NCBI RefSeq assembly: GCF_003326755.1
Contig: NZ_JPWH01000016.1
Span: 36,808-100,807, forward strand
Reading direction: 5' to 3'
Origin: Thalassospira profundimaris
GTDB lineage: Bacteria > Pseudomonadota > Alphaproteobacteria > Rhodospirillales > Thalassospiraceae
DNA: 64,000 nt
The translations under genes and the position numbers were made by a program. This document shows positions 9,301 through 18,927 of the stretch, piece after piece (position 1 is the stretch's first letter; every line of letters begins with the position of its first letter). The notes beneath the pieces were generated by a model. It had not been told where the DNA came from. It ran no database searches and saw only the letters and a program-made list of their open reading frames with translations.

Positions 9301-12300
9301 GTCGGTTGATAACAGCTTTACCGATCCGGAAAGCGGGCAAACCGCCCCGACGACGGCGCGTGATGTTCTTGTCACAGCGAGTGGTGAAAATACATCCATT
9401 GATACCATTGCCGATGTCCATTTCAGTTCGGGTAACGGGGACCAGCCTTACGCACAACTGACATTGTCGAATGTCGATATTTCTGGCGATGTTCTCGATG
9501 ATGTTACGGTTGGCAATATCTCGATTACGATGGATCAGCTTGCTTCCATCAGCGATTTGCAGAACCTGACACCGACCGTTGATCTGGGTGGTTTGGACAG
9601 CGAGAATGTTGCGGCCCTGACCGATCTGGATGTTGACAGTATTGCCGCAGCTCTTCAAAACGCACTGCAATATATCAGCGGCAAATATGCTGGTTCCGAT
9701 CTGGCCGTGGATCTGCCGCTTCTGGGGATGAGCGCGACTGGCCTGCTTGATTTTGCCGCCGATATGAAGGCAAAACTTCTGGCATTTAAAAACAATCCGT
9801 CCTCCGGTCTGGCCGACCTTGAAAGCGCACTTAAAACCGCCTTTGGTATGGATGCCAACAGCGACGCAATTGATGTTCATCTGACCCAGGACCAGACGGC
9901 CCTGATGATTGACATCAACTATTCGCCTGCGGGCCTTACCAGCCAGGAATCGCTTAATCTTGCCATTGGCGATCTGGCCGATCAGGCCAATGACCAGGCT
10001 GTAAAGGACCTTCTGGGCGGGCTTGAAAATATTGTTGATGTCAACGGCACGGGTCTTGTTGATGTCACGGCGGCGGCCACCGTCGGGCTCACGCTGGGTT
10101 TCCGTCTCAGCCAGCCGGAAAACAGCACCCCGGCAACGGGCAGCACGACCATTGGCAATTTGAATGGCGGGCAGGGCATTGGTACCAATGCGTCAAATAA
10201 AACCGACTTGTCGATCAAACTTGCCAATGGCGAAAGCTTTGAAGTTGATCTTGATGCCCTGATCACCAGTGGCGCCACCGTTTCCGACATTATTGCCGGT
10301 ATTGAGCAGGCCGCGACCAGTGCCGGGATTGACAGTTCTGAACTGACCATCGAGATCGATGGAAATGGCAGCCTTGTCTTTACCGATCTGACCACGGCGG
10401 ATGCGGCTTCTATTCCCTCTGGTCTGGATGATCTGGGGCTGGATAGCAATGCCAGTGGCGGTGTGATTTCCGGTACATTTGGCGATGAATTCAACCCTGC
10501 TGCGGCGTTTGATTTTGCCATTTCCGTAAATGGGGCGGCACCTGTTACCATTCATCTGGATGCCGATGAAAACCGCACGACCAGCGATTTCGAGGCTGCT
10601 TTGCAACGTGCACTCGGTGCGGCCTTCATGGATACCGTTAATGTTGATGGTATTGCGGATTCCGTGCCGGATTATGCCGCCCTTGGCAACCTGATTACCG
10701 TTTCGGTCAGCGGACAAACACTTTCCTTAACTGCGGATACCGATCTGTTGGGCGGCGGTGCCAGCCTGCAGGTTTCTGACGTTGCCACCACCAGTGCCGA
10801 ACCTGGCCTGGTCATTAAATCGGTGAACGGTTCAACCGCCGCAGAAGATTTGGGCATTGCCGGAACGCAGACAACTGCAGTCGACAATGCGCGGATTCTG
10901 ACCGGCGGCAAGCTGTATGCCGATGGCAATAATGACCGTTTCTTCATAGATACCCAGAACAGCAAAGTTCATTTTGACCTGACGGTTTCGGCCAATGACC
11001 TGAATTTCAATACCAACTTCGGTGCTGCAACTGGTAAAGTCAGTGGCGGGTCTGTTGCCTTGGGCAGCTTGGCGGGCAGTACTGTTGCCGGGCAGTCGGG
11101 CTTTGGGGTTTCTGGCCCCGCGAAATTCGATTTGACGCTGAATGACGAATATAACGGCTCGGCGAATGATGATCGGCTGTATTTCAATGAACTTGACAGC
11201 AACGATATTGCCAACATTGCTAGTGTTTCATCTGACGTCGCTGTTAAGGCAGATTTGCAACTCTCAATTGGCGGTGTTGACTTCAATCCGGGTGTCGGTG
11301 TTCAGGCCAGCGATTATTTTGGTGATGGCAAAGTTGTCAAAGTCACCAGTGCAGACCTTGGTGACAGCCTGGATTCTGGCAGTATTCTGAATAATCCGGG
11401 CTTGCTGTTGAACGGTTTGGATTATTTCCTTAGCCAGCTTGAAGGCCAGATTGAAAATCGCCTGCTGGAACTGGATTTGCCGTTTATTGGTGATGCGCTT
11501 GGCGTAACCGCGCAGTATTTCGAAGACCTTCACGAAGGGCTTATTGACTCGATCTCCGAAGCCATCCAGGACTTCCAGGATGACAATCCTGGCGTGGTTG
11601 TGCCGACCAATATTGTTGCGGAAAATGCCATTGAAGCCGTGCTCAAGCAGCTTGGTGCCGTTGACGGATCTGATCACAGCAAGAATGTCGATGTGATCTC
11701 CGTTTATGATCAGGATATTGATGAAGTTCGTTTTTCAGCGGATATTCACTGGGATTTCTTTGACCAGGCGGTTGCCCTTGTTAACGATTTGGGGATTGCA
11801 GGTCTTGGCATCGATATTTCCAGTGGTTCGGTCAACCTTACTCTGGGCATGGATTTTGATTTTGATTTCGGTGTCAACGCTGCGCAGGGTTTCTTTGTCG
11901 ATACCAGTGCGATTGACGAACTTGTGGTCGACTTTAGTCTTGGTTTCAACGGTCTGGATGCGGATGGCCGACAGGGCATTCTCAATTCCGATATTACTGA
12001 CAAGGCATCGGCTTTTTCGGGTAAAGTGACTTTTGATATCAATCCGGACCAGGGCAACAATGTTGATAACAACATTGACAGCAATAGTCGCGCGCATGAT
12101 GGCCGCTTGGCCTTTGGTGAAGTTCGCACAGTCAATCACTTGTTTAATTCCCGTATTGATGCGGAAGGCCAGCTTGACCTCAATCTTCGAAGCTCCGCTG
12201 CCGGTGCTGCCTCCGGGTTGGGACTGCCGGAAATCAGTCATGAGCTGTTTGTTGATTTTGATTTCCACCAGCAGTTTGGAAATGGCACCACTGCGGTAGC

Positions 12301-15300
12301 AGACTACGGAACGCTTGAGTTCCGTGACGTGACGATGAGTCTGACCGGTATTATTAATAATGTGCTGGCGCCGATTTTTGATAAAATCGACAGCATCCTT
12401 GATCCGGTTCGTCCGCTGGTCGAGTTTCTGACATCGCCGATTCCCGGTATTTCCGAAGTGATTGGCAATATGTCAATCCTCGATATGGCACGTTCGATTG
12501 GTGCAGCCAATGGTGGCGTCTTTGGATTTATCAGTACGGTCGATAACCTGCTTGACCTGATTGATACCGTTAACAAATTCCGGGAAGAGGCGGGAACAGA
12601 TGCCCTTGGTGCCAATTTTGGTACCTTCAGCTATGATGGCGATACTGTCCTTCATAACAGTAAGGGTGTTGAAAGCATCAATCTTGCCGAGGTTATTAGT
12701 GGAAGCTATCCGTTTGGCAATTACGACGACTTCAAGACCAAATATGGTGTCGGTGGTCTGTTCGATGATCTGACCAAAGAAACCTGGCATAATATCTTTG
12801 AAGTGCCGATTCTTACGGATAAAAATTTGCCACTCAAACTTTTGACAGGCCAGACCGATGCAGTCGAACTGTTCCGTTTTGATCTGCCGAAATTTGATCT
12901 TGAGTTCAACCTGAACAAAAGCTGGCCCTATCCGCTTTATCCGCCATTATTGATGCTTGAAATCGGAATTGGTACCGATCTCAAGGCAACGTTCGACTTT
13001 GCTGGTGGTTATGACCTCAAGGGTCTGGAAGACTTTGTCGATAGCGGGAATCCGATTTCGCTGTTTGATGGTTTCTATATCATCGATCAACATGCTGGCT
13101 CCAAAGATCTGCCGGAAGTTGTTTTGAATGGCGAAATCTACGGGTCTGCCAGTTTGACGGTCAGCGCAGGTATTATTTCGGCCTCAGGCGGTCTGAAGCT
13201 TGCCTTGGGCACAACCATTTCCTTTGATCTGAACGATCCCAATCATGACGGCAAGGTACGGCCTTCCGAATTCCTGGCCTTGATGGAAATATCGCCGGAA
13301 TATCTGTTTGAAATTCATGGTGAACTTTATATTCGTGTTGCGGCGATTGCCGATGTTACGGCACATCTGCTGTTCACGGATGTTACGATCTTTGAAATTG
13401 ATTACACGATTTTCAAGGCAACCATCTTTACCTGGGATCTGGTTCCGCCAAGCGAACCGGTTCTTGGAACCCTGAGTGATGGCACCCTGACCATCAATAT
13501 GGGGACCCATGCCGGGGACCGTTTGGTTGATAACACCGAAGACGGTGATGAAACCTTCTATATCAAGCATGTTGGCGGAACCGAAGGGAATGAGACAATT
13601 GAGGTTCGTTCCTCGCTGTTTGATAATCTGGTTCAGACTTTCCACAATGTTAAATCCGTGGTCGCCTATGGCGGTGCGGGTAATGACCAAATCATCCTGA
13701 GCGGTATTACATCGGATATGGTTCTTGATGGCGGGGCCGGGGACGACGTGATCCGTCTGGATGGCAACGGTATTTCCGGTGGTACCATGAGCACGGGCAG
13801 TGCTGTTATTCGTGCCGGTAAGGGGGACGACACCATTTATGGCGGGTCGGGTGCTGACAAAATTTATGGTGATGTTGGCAATGACACCATCTATGCCGGG
13901 GCCGGGAATGATTATGTCGAGGCCGGAAGCGGCAACGACATCATTCATGGCGGTACCGGGGATGACATCGTTTATGGTGGCTCCGGCAATGACGACATTT
14001 TTGGCGAGGATGGTAATGACACCCTGTATGGCGAGCGTGGTCTTGACCTGATCGTTGGTGGTCTGGGTGACGATAAACTGTATGGTGGTGATGGTTCCGA
14101 CCGCATGTTCGGTGACGAAACCAGCTCGACCGCAATCAGCCTGACGCTGGTCTCCTCGGCCTCGGAGGGTGGCAATGACGTCCTGAATGGTGATGACGGC
14201 GACGACTATATGTTTGGCGGTGCTGGTACTGACGAGGTTAACGGGGGTGATGGTAACGACATCATCTTTGGCGATACCGGCACCATCACCTTTGACAATA
14301 ACGGTATGCTGATTGACGCCAATACTGATATTGCCGCGTTGGTTGGCGGGAACGACACGATTACCGGTGGTGACAACGAAGACATCATTTTTGGCGGTAT
14401 CGGCGATGACTTTATTGATGGTGGCAACCACAATGACGTGCTGCTGGGTGATACCGGTCTGGTTCAGGGGGCTGCTGGTGCCACAACGCCGGGTCAGTAT
14501 CTGGTCAAGGGTGATAATAAGGCAACGGGCAAGGACACCATCAAGGGGGGCAGTGGCAACGACATCCTGGTTGGTGGTCTGGGGTCTGACACACTCTATG
14601 GTGAAGTTGGCCGTGATGTTGTTGGCGGTGATAATATCAGCCTGCTGCGCAGCCAGCCCAATACGATCCTTGATGTGATTTCTGTTGAAACCGTTGATGA
14701 AGGTCAAGGTTCTTCCGATACCATCGATGGTGGTTCGGGCTCGGACATGCTGCTGGGCGGCGGCGGGAGCGAAACCCTGTTCGGTGGGACGGGTTCGGAC
14801 ATTATTCTTGGCGATTATGGCAAGATCGAACCGTCAACCGGACTTGGTGCAACGATTACCGGGCGTGACGGCAGCAATAGCGGTGACGACCTGATCAATG
14901 CCGATAGCGGCTATGACGTTGTGATTGGTGGTGGCGGCAACGACACCATTGATGGTGGCGAAGGCAATGATACCCTGTTGGGCGATATCGGGACGGTCAC
15001 GCGTGACAAGGTTAGCCGTATTTCACGGGCGGAAACCACATTTGAAAATGTTGGCGGCAATGATGTTATCAATGGCCGTGCCGATAATGACGTGATCATT
15101 GGCGGTACGGGGGCGGATACGCTCACCGGTGAAGACGGTATCGATGTCATTCTGGGGGATCTCGGCTATGTCACCCCGGCCAATGGTACGGATGCCGATA
15201 TTGTTGCGCGCAATGGTTTAAATGGCGGTAACGATACCCTTTACGGCAATGCGGGCAATGACTTCCTGATTGGTGGTGGTGCTGCAGATGTCATCTTTGG

Positions 15301-18300
15301 TGGCGAAGGCAATAATTTTGTCGCCGGTGACAATGCAGCGGTAACGCGCAGCACTTACACCGTCGAAGAAGGATCGGATGATCCGCTGAGTGAACTTGCC
15401 GCCGACCCGGTTCTGAAGTTTGAAACGGTTGATGAAGACAATGGTGGCAACGATACCATCGAAACCGGTGCGGGCGATGATGTGATCCTGGGTGGCATCG
15501 GTGATGACACCATTACCGCTGGTGACGGCAATGACATTATTCTGGGTGATCTTGGCATCGTCATTCCGGTTGGCAGTGTCGGGCCCGATGTGATTGCGCG
15601 CAATGGCAGCCTTGGTACGACCAACAACGATACCATCAGCGCGGGTGACGGAAACAAGGTTGTGCTGGGGGGCTCCGGTAATGACACCATCACCATTGGT
15701 ACCGGTGCAACCAATGGGGCGGGTTTCACCAACTATGTCTCGGGCGATCTTGCCGCACTGAAGCGTGATGGCGACGGCAACCTGATCAGCTTTGAAACGG
15801 TTGAAGAAAGCATTGGTGGGAATGACATCATCACGACGGGTGCTTCGACCGGTAACGATTTCATCCTGGGTGGTACCGGTGATGACGCTATTACCAGCTA
15901 TAATGGGAACGACACTATTCTGGGTGATCTCGGCCAAATCATTCGTGTCGGCACGGTCGGATTGGAAGTCACGGCGCGGAATGGTGACATCGTTCTGAAT
16001 GGTACGACCAACAAAGACATTATTACAGCCGGTGACGGGAACAAGATCGTTCTGGGTGGTTCTGGTGGAGACACCATCACCATTGGTACCGGCGCGACCA
16101 GTGGTTCAGGTTTCACCAACTATATCTCTGGCGACCTTGCCGAACTGAAACAGGATGCCGATGGCAATCTGATCAGCTTTGAAACGGTTGAAGAGGCTAT
16201 TGGTGGTAATGACATCATTACCAGCGGCACATCTACAGGCGCGTCTACAGGGAATGATTTCATCCTGGGTGGTACCGGTGACGACACTATTACCAGCTAT
16301 AATGGGAACGACACTATTCTAGGTGATTTGGGTCAAATCGTTCGAGTTGGCACGGTCGGACTGGAAGTCACGGCGCGGAATGGTGACATCGTTCTGAATG
16401 GTACGACCAACAAAGACACCATTACAGCCGGTGACGGGAACAAGATCGTCCTGGGTGGTTCTGGTGGAGACACCATCACCATTGGTACCGGCGCGACCAG
16501 TGGTGCAGGCTTCACCAATTATATCTCCGGCGACCTTGCCGAACTGAAACAGGATGCCGATGGCAATCTGATCAGCTTTGAAACGGTTGAAGAAAGCATT
16601 GGCGGTAATGACAACATTACCACAGGCACCTCGACCGGGAATGATTTCATCCTGGGTGGGATCGGCTCCGATACCATTTATGGCTATAATGGTACCGATA
16701 TTATTCTTGGCGATCTTGGCATCATCATCCCGGTCGGCAATGCCGGACCGGATATAATTGCACGGAATGGCAATATCGGTACAGCCAATGGCGACGAGAT
16801 TTATGCCGATGACGGCAACAAGGTTGTTCTGGGTGGTTCCGGTGATGACACGATTATCATTGGTACGGGCGCAACAAATGGGGCGGGTTTCACCAATTAT
16901 GTTTCGGGCGACCTTGCTGAACTGAAACGTGATGGCGACGGCAACCTTCTCAGCTTTGAAACGGTTGAAGAAACCATTAGTGGTGATGACAACATCACGA
17001 CCGGCGCGTCGACCGGGATTGACTTTGTTCTGGGTGGTATCGGCAAAGATACGATCAAAACCGGCAATGGCGATGACACCATTCTCGGCGACCTTGGCAT
17101 TGTTGTTCCGAAATGGAGCGTTGGCGCAGATGTCAAGGGCCGCAATGGCGATTTGGATACTGCTGCTGATGACGTCATTAATGCCGGGAATGGCAATAAC
17201 GTTGTTATTGGCGGGTCGGGATCCGATACCATCACAACCGGTAGCGGCGAGGATTATATCTCTGGCGATCTGGCGGAACTGACTCGCAAGGCGGACGGGA
17301 CGCTGGTGCTGTTTGAGACGGTTGAGGAAAGCGTTGGCGGACATGACACCGTTACGGCCGGTGCGGGCAATGACGTCATTTTTGGCGGACAGGGCAATGA
17401 TACGATTACGGCCGGTTCGGGTGACGATGTTATCCTGGGGGATGCCGGATACCTGAAACTTGATGATTCGCCGATCTTTGTGATTGCCGAGAAGAAAGAC
17501 TGGGATCTGGGCACCCATTATACCCTTGAAACGCGTAATCAGGCCGTGGGCGGAAATGATCGCATTTTTGGTAATGATGGCAATGACATCATTATTGGTG
17601 GCTCGTTTGATGATTATATGGAAGGCAATGACGGCAATGACGCCATTATTGGCGACCAGGGCGGGGCAACCTATCGGAACACCACAGACCGCCTTGAAAT
17701 TCATACCAAGGAATTGCTGGCTGCAAATAACGGCAACGACACGCTGTTTGGCAATGCAGGCAATGACGAACTGATCGGCGGTGCCTTTGAAGATGATCTG
17801 TTTGGCGGTGCCAATGACGACATTCTGATCGGGGACGAAGGCGAAGTTTATTACGGTTTCGTTCCGCGTGAAGCGGGCAAGGAATATCACGACAGTCTGC
17901 CGCGTATGGCCCGTTCAACGGAATCCTTTACCGGTCGTCATGACACCCTTGATTCCGGTTCCGGTGTGGACTTTATCCTGGGTGGGGAACAGCCAAACTT
18001 CATCGTTGCAGATAAGAAACTCGACCTGGTTCAGATCGAAAACGGTGAATTCCGTATCGATGAAAAACGGAATTCCAAAACCGAATTCCCGGCCTTCCAG
18101 GGCGATCCGATCCTGCAACCGCAGGCGGCCTATTTCGCAAAGGATCAGCGTCCCGAACCGACCGCGCCCCGAAATGAACCGTCTTCGTCAACACAATCGA
18201 CTGGATCCGGTTTTGGTGGCCTGAATCAGGGCACGTCCGGAACATCGCAGACCCTTGGCCTTGACCCGCGCGGCACATTTGATGCGTCAATGATCCCGCA

Positions 18301-18871
18301 AGTGATGATCCCGCAGCGCACCAGCAGTGTTGTGGATAATACCATCGCGGAATTCATCGAAGGCGCAACACTGCTTGAACCGGTCCGGCATGCCTCGGAC
18401 GGACAGGCTGGTGCTACACCGTCGGTTTCTTTCGGCGGTCAGGTCAGCACGCCGAGCGGTGCAAATGATCAGCCTGCGACGGGGCCGGATACAGGTTCTG
18501 CAACACAGGGGGCTGGAAATTCGCCGGCACCGGCATCAAATAATGGAACAGCAGCAGGTGGCGCAGCACCGGAAGGAGCACCCGCGGGGGCTCCGGGTGG
18601 TGATGCACCGCAGTCTGACAGTGGTGAGTCTTCTTCTGGCCAGGATGCACAACCGCAGGATGGTGCTTTCCTCTGGCTTGATGAAAACGGCCGTTATGTT
18701 GATTTCGCTGCATTGGCCCCCTCGGGTGGTACGTCGTTGATTTTCGATGCGGATTCCGGTTTGTGGCTGAACGATGCCGCGACGGGCGATGCACCGATTT
18801 TCGTGCCGGAACTGGCCCAGGGTATGAATCAGCCGGTGGTGGAAATCACACAGGCATCCCGGGCCGCGTAA
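6374..18871 (+). CDS. Giant LEPR-XLL / RTX repeat calcium-binding protein (4165 aa)
   Basis: This very large acidic protein is probably a secreted or surface adhesin. The N-terminus is basic, has no Sec signal peptide and carries IEPRVLLSADP (about residues 53-63), a match to the LEPR-XLL motif of giant repeat proteins. Residues about 60-2400 are beta-rich modules with several divergent repeats. Residues about 2435-3870 hold dozens of RTX nonapeptides (GGxGxDxxx type, such as GGSGNDDIFGEDGNDTLYG), which bind Ca2+ and fold outside the cell. A Ser/Gly/Pro/Ala-rich linker (about 3900-4090) leads to a C-terminal block (FLWLDENGRYVDF). I found no cysteine in the translation. The start may be GTG 6374 or ATG 6401. 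Export is probably by the adaptor and channel genes downstream. Function beyond calcium-dependent adhesion or matrix building is not readable. Confidence 0.9.
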   Translation: MIFGKRRHSMRTIRNWVSGKRKHDRDAKVSHAALLAAPIRTTRRLHVEPIEPRVLLSADPLETKYTDDISAALTQVENLLDNLEGHDLFADPLPMVVGTEASSGAGAIADISDIFHQNLVDPLDNIVAAIENDQTDDLSNLQTDWKAFFEESGYYNADDSSLTIEHSEVNGKDVFKVVMSQEIDRDFTIGADDPTRDYNISLDTNGHMNLTFDIGFTLTVDQGAASESSAVTFSLDSLSLKSSVDQDLTGHTLTLGIVPFKVGGTANDASDGGIKYSVTLNVVDGDKLDNKSTSELSSISNLTNYVTVNAANNGDANTVLASLPLTLEGPAAGISGIAAGTNPDITVTGHVVGLNEEVNVSMNSELQLLSNFDAKDFLAIMNNFVSAVDSIDQGDVLDASLPFTDGLTIGEAVDLAAKMENIIAQLSSEVGVLGFDEHQSATASDANSSVDLVSDVIDLSEHPFPNNGFTFVLTLDGQEVNVAVPNDSAPDDSDDNQPIDSLGDLVTAISAALATTTVKDRVSVSQQNGKLVFTATKNDDNKAAKLEIGSLAGKTSFTNIVEFSQQAGELLGFTGTAEQMIDALNLRFVDGSLAMDIAYSDSQDYSGDVNFNAGSAIGSLDSLTATGGSISVTSTIGVSATLLFDMHALGHDVDWSSETPLLKNLFDGNGIVTADDGKADLQITMRDGTQYTLDVDKNWTVEQLVDQLNALDENLDVSLDTDTFRITITDSSVSSSDNAGDMGLSLGKNAYTDTTASTPSAVLSGNIADNADFTEATSFILKVGKFPPVIVNIAADSERTTAEAFANAVNAALSGIEVPKEQLGAKDSDKNLLQKHYSDIVQVSVGEEDGKAVLKVATSISSVFDADTKKVSERNLINSSLRMDAVDLTVTSINDSLVGLNLGIEGSNQANSSESVGRITGSALHGDSYAKHLGLQNMNTAVHIDMSITNLDATGRVGLIDFTADGSGSVLLNAVVSVDNSFTDPESGQTAPTTARDVLVTASGENTSIDTIADVHFSSGNGDQPYAQLTLSNVDISGDVLDDVTVGNISITMDQLASISDLQNLTPTVDLGGLDSENVAALTDLDVDSIAAALQNALQYISGKYAGSDLAVDLPLLGMSATGLLDFAADMKAKLLAFKNNPSSGLADLESALKTAFGMDANSDAIDVHLTQDQTALMIDINYSPAGLTSQESLNLAIGDLADQANDQAVKDLLGGLENIVDVNGTGLVDVTAAATVGLTLGFRLSQPENSTPATGSTTIGNLNGGQGIGTNASNKTDLSIKLANGESFEVDLDALITSGATVSDIIAGIEQAATSAGIDSSELTIEIDGNGSLVFTDLTTADAASIPSGLDDLGLDSNASGGVISGTFGDEFNPAAAFDFAISVNGAAPVTIHLDADENRTTSDFEAALQRALGAAFMDTVNVDGIADSVPDYAALGNLITVSVSGQTLSLTADTDLLGGGASLQVSDVATTSAEPGLVIKSVNGSTAAEDLGIAGTQTTAVDNARILTGGKLYADGNNDRFFIDTQNSKVHFDLTVSANDLNFNTNFGAATGKVSGGSVALGSLAGSTVAGQSGFGVSGPAKFDLTLNDEYNGSANDDRLYFNELDSNDIANIASVSSDVAVKADLQLSIGGVDFNPGVGVQASDYFGDGKVVKVTSADLGDSLDSGSILNNPGLLLNGLDYFLSQLEGQIENRLLELDLPFIGDALGVTAQYFEDLHEGLIDSISEAIQDFQDDNPGVVVPTNIVAENAIEAVLKQLGAVDGSDHSKNVDVISVYDQDIDEVRFSADIHWDFFDQAVALVNDLGIAGLGIDISSGSVNLTLGMDFDFDFGVNAAQGFFVDTSAIDELVVDFSLGFNGLDADGRQGILNSDITDKASAFSGKVTFDINPDQGNNVDNNIDSNSRAHDGRLAFGEVRTVNHLFNSRIDAEGQLDLNLRSSAAGAASGLGLPEISHELFVDFDFHQQFGNGTTAVADYGTLEFRDVTMSLTGIINNVLAPIFDKIDSILDPVRPLVEFLTSPIPGISEVIGNMSILDMARSIGAANGGVFGFISTVDNLLDLIDTVNKFREEAGTDALGANFGTFSYDGDTVLHNSKGVESINLAEVISGSYPFGNYDDFKTKYGVGGLFDDLTKETWHNIFEVPILTDKNLPLKLLTGQTDAVELFRFDLPKFDLEFNLNKSWPYPLYPPLLMLEIGIGTDLKATFDFAGGYDLKGLEDFVDSGNPISLFDGFYIIDQHAGSKDLPEVVLNGEIYGSASLTVSAGIISASGGLKLALGTTISFDLNDPNHDGKVRPSEFLALMEISPEYLFEIHGELYIRVAAIADVTAHLLFTDVTIFEIDYTIFKATIFTWDLVPPSEPVLGTLSDGTLTINMGTHAGDRLVDNTEDGDETFYIKHVGGTEGNETIEVRSSLFDNLVQTFHNVKSVVAYGGAGNDQIILSGITSDMVLDGGAGDDVIRLDGNGISGGTMSTGSAVIRAGKGDDTIYGGSGADKIYGDVGNDTIYAGAGNDYVEAGSGNDIIHGGTGDDIVYGGSGNDDIFGEDGNDTLYGERGLDLIVGGLGDDKLYGGDGSDRMFGDETSSTAISLTLVSSASEGGNDVLNGDDGDDYMFGGAGTDEVNGGDGNDIIFGDTGTITFDNNGMLIDANTDIAALVGGNDTITGGDNEDIIFGGIGDDFIDGGNHNDVLLGDTGLVQGAAGATTPGQYLVKGDNKATGKDTIKGGSGNDILVGGLGSDTLYGEVGRDVVGGDNISLLRSQPNTILDVISVETVDEGQGSSDTIDGGSGSDMLLGGGGSETLFGGTGSDIILGDYGKIEPSTGLGATITGRDGSNSGDDLINADSGYDVVIGGGGNDTIDGGEGNDTLLGDIGTVTRDKVSRISRAETTFENVGGNDVINGRADNDVIIGGTGADTLTGEDGIDVILGDLGYVTPANGTDADIVARNGLNGGNDTLYGNAGNDFLIGGGAADVIFGGEGNNFVAGDNAAVTRSTYTVEEGSDDPLSELAADPVLKFETVDEDNGGNDTIETGAGDDVILGGIGDDTITAGDGNDIILGDLGIVIPVGSVGPDVIARNGSLGTTNNDTISAGDGNKVVLGGSGNDTITIGTGATNGAGFTNYVSGDLAALKRDGDGNLISFETVEESIGGNDIITTGASTGNDFILGGTGDDAITSYNGNDTILGDLGQIIRVGTVGLEVTARNGDIVLNGTTNKDIITAGDGNKIVLGGSGGDTITIGTGATSGSGFTNYISGDLAELKQDADGNLISFETVEEAIGGNDIITSGTSTGASTGNDFILGGTGDDTITSYNGNDTILGDLGQIVRVGTVGLEVTARNGDIVLNGTTNKDTITAGDGNKIVLGGSGGDTITIGTGATSGAGFTNYISGDLAELKQDADGNLISFETVEESIGGNDNITTGTSTGNDFILGGIGSDTIYGYNGTDIILGDLGIIIPVGNAGPDIIARNGNIGTANGDEIYADDGNKVVLGGSGDDTIIIGTGATNGAGFTNYVSGDLAELKRDGDGNLLSFETVEETISGDDNITTGASTGIDFVLGGIGKDTIKTGNGDDTILGDLGIVVPKWSVGADVKGRNGDLDTAADDVINAGNGNNVVIGGSGSDTITTGSGEDYISGDLAELTRKADGTLVLFETVEESVGGHDTVTAGAGNDVIFGGQGNDTITAGSGDDVILGDAGYLKLDDSPIFVIAEKKDWDLGTHYTLETRNQAVGGNDRIFGNDGNDIIIGGSFDDYMEGNDGNDAIIGDQGGATYRNTTDRLEIHTKELLAANNGNDTLFGNAGNDELIGGAFEDDLFGGANDDILIGDEGEVYYGFVPREAGKEYHDSLPRMARSTESFTGRHDTLDSGSGVDFILGGEQPNFIVADKKLDLVQIENGEFRIDEKRNSKTEFPAFQGDPILQPQAAYFAKDQRPEPTAPRNEPSSSTQSTGSGFGGLNQGTSGTSQTLGLDPRGTFDASMIPQVMIPQRTSSVVDNTIAEFIEGATLLEPVRHASDGQAGATPSVSFGGQVSTPSGANDQPATGPDTGSATQGAGNSPAPASNNGTAAGGAAPEGAPAGAPGGDAPQSDSGESSSGQDAQPQDGAFLWLDENGRYVDFAALAPSGGTSLIFDADSGLWLNDAATGDAPIFVPELAQGMNQPVVEITQASRAA
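13660..18000 (+). repeat. RTX nonapeptide repeat region
   Basis: The coding sequence repeats the glycine- and aspartate-rich nine-residue unit (GGxGxDxLx) many times, broken by 30-60 residue spacers of the form ILGDLG...ARNG...NGGNDT. Such repeats form Ca2+-loaded parallel beta-rolls after secretion by type I systems. Confidence 0.93.
15644..17240 (+). repeat. Tandem long repeats of about 376-399 bp inside the RTX region
   Basis: Within the RTX array a 126-133 residue module recurs in tandem, with equivalent points (GDGNK-VLGGSG) at about 15644, 16031, 16430, 16808 and 17184. The stretches 15845-16212 and 16244-16611 are almost identical in DNA, with only scattered differences, showing a recent duplication. 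The 399-base spacing of one pair differs from the 387-base spacing of the previous one by a 12-base tandem duplication (tctacaggcgcg) near 16231-16252. Confidence 0.88.
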
Positions 18872-18927
18872 GCCCGACACCTTGCTGACAATTTGAATTT
18901 ACGAGTGAATATAAGGATTTACAAAGA

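Noticed and set aside
13184..14707. Long minus-strand reading frame (507 codons) inside the RTX region
   Set aside because: It mirrors the repetitive GGxGxD coding of the plus strand; the repeats keep the opposite frame open by chance and no homologous protein is apparent.
15644..17240. Regular repeats that might suggest a CRISPR array
   Set aside because: The units are about 380-400 bases, in frame and protein coding; there are no short identical repeats with unique spacers.
16319..17890. Another long minus-strand reading frame (523 codons) inside the RTX region
   Set aside because: Same cause as the previous one: low-complexity shadow of the RTX repeats.
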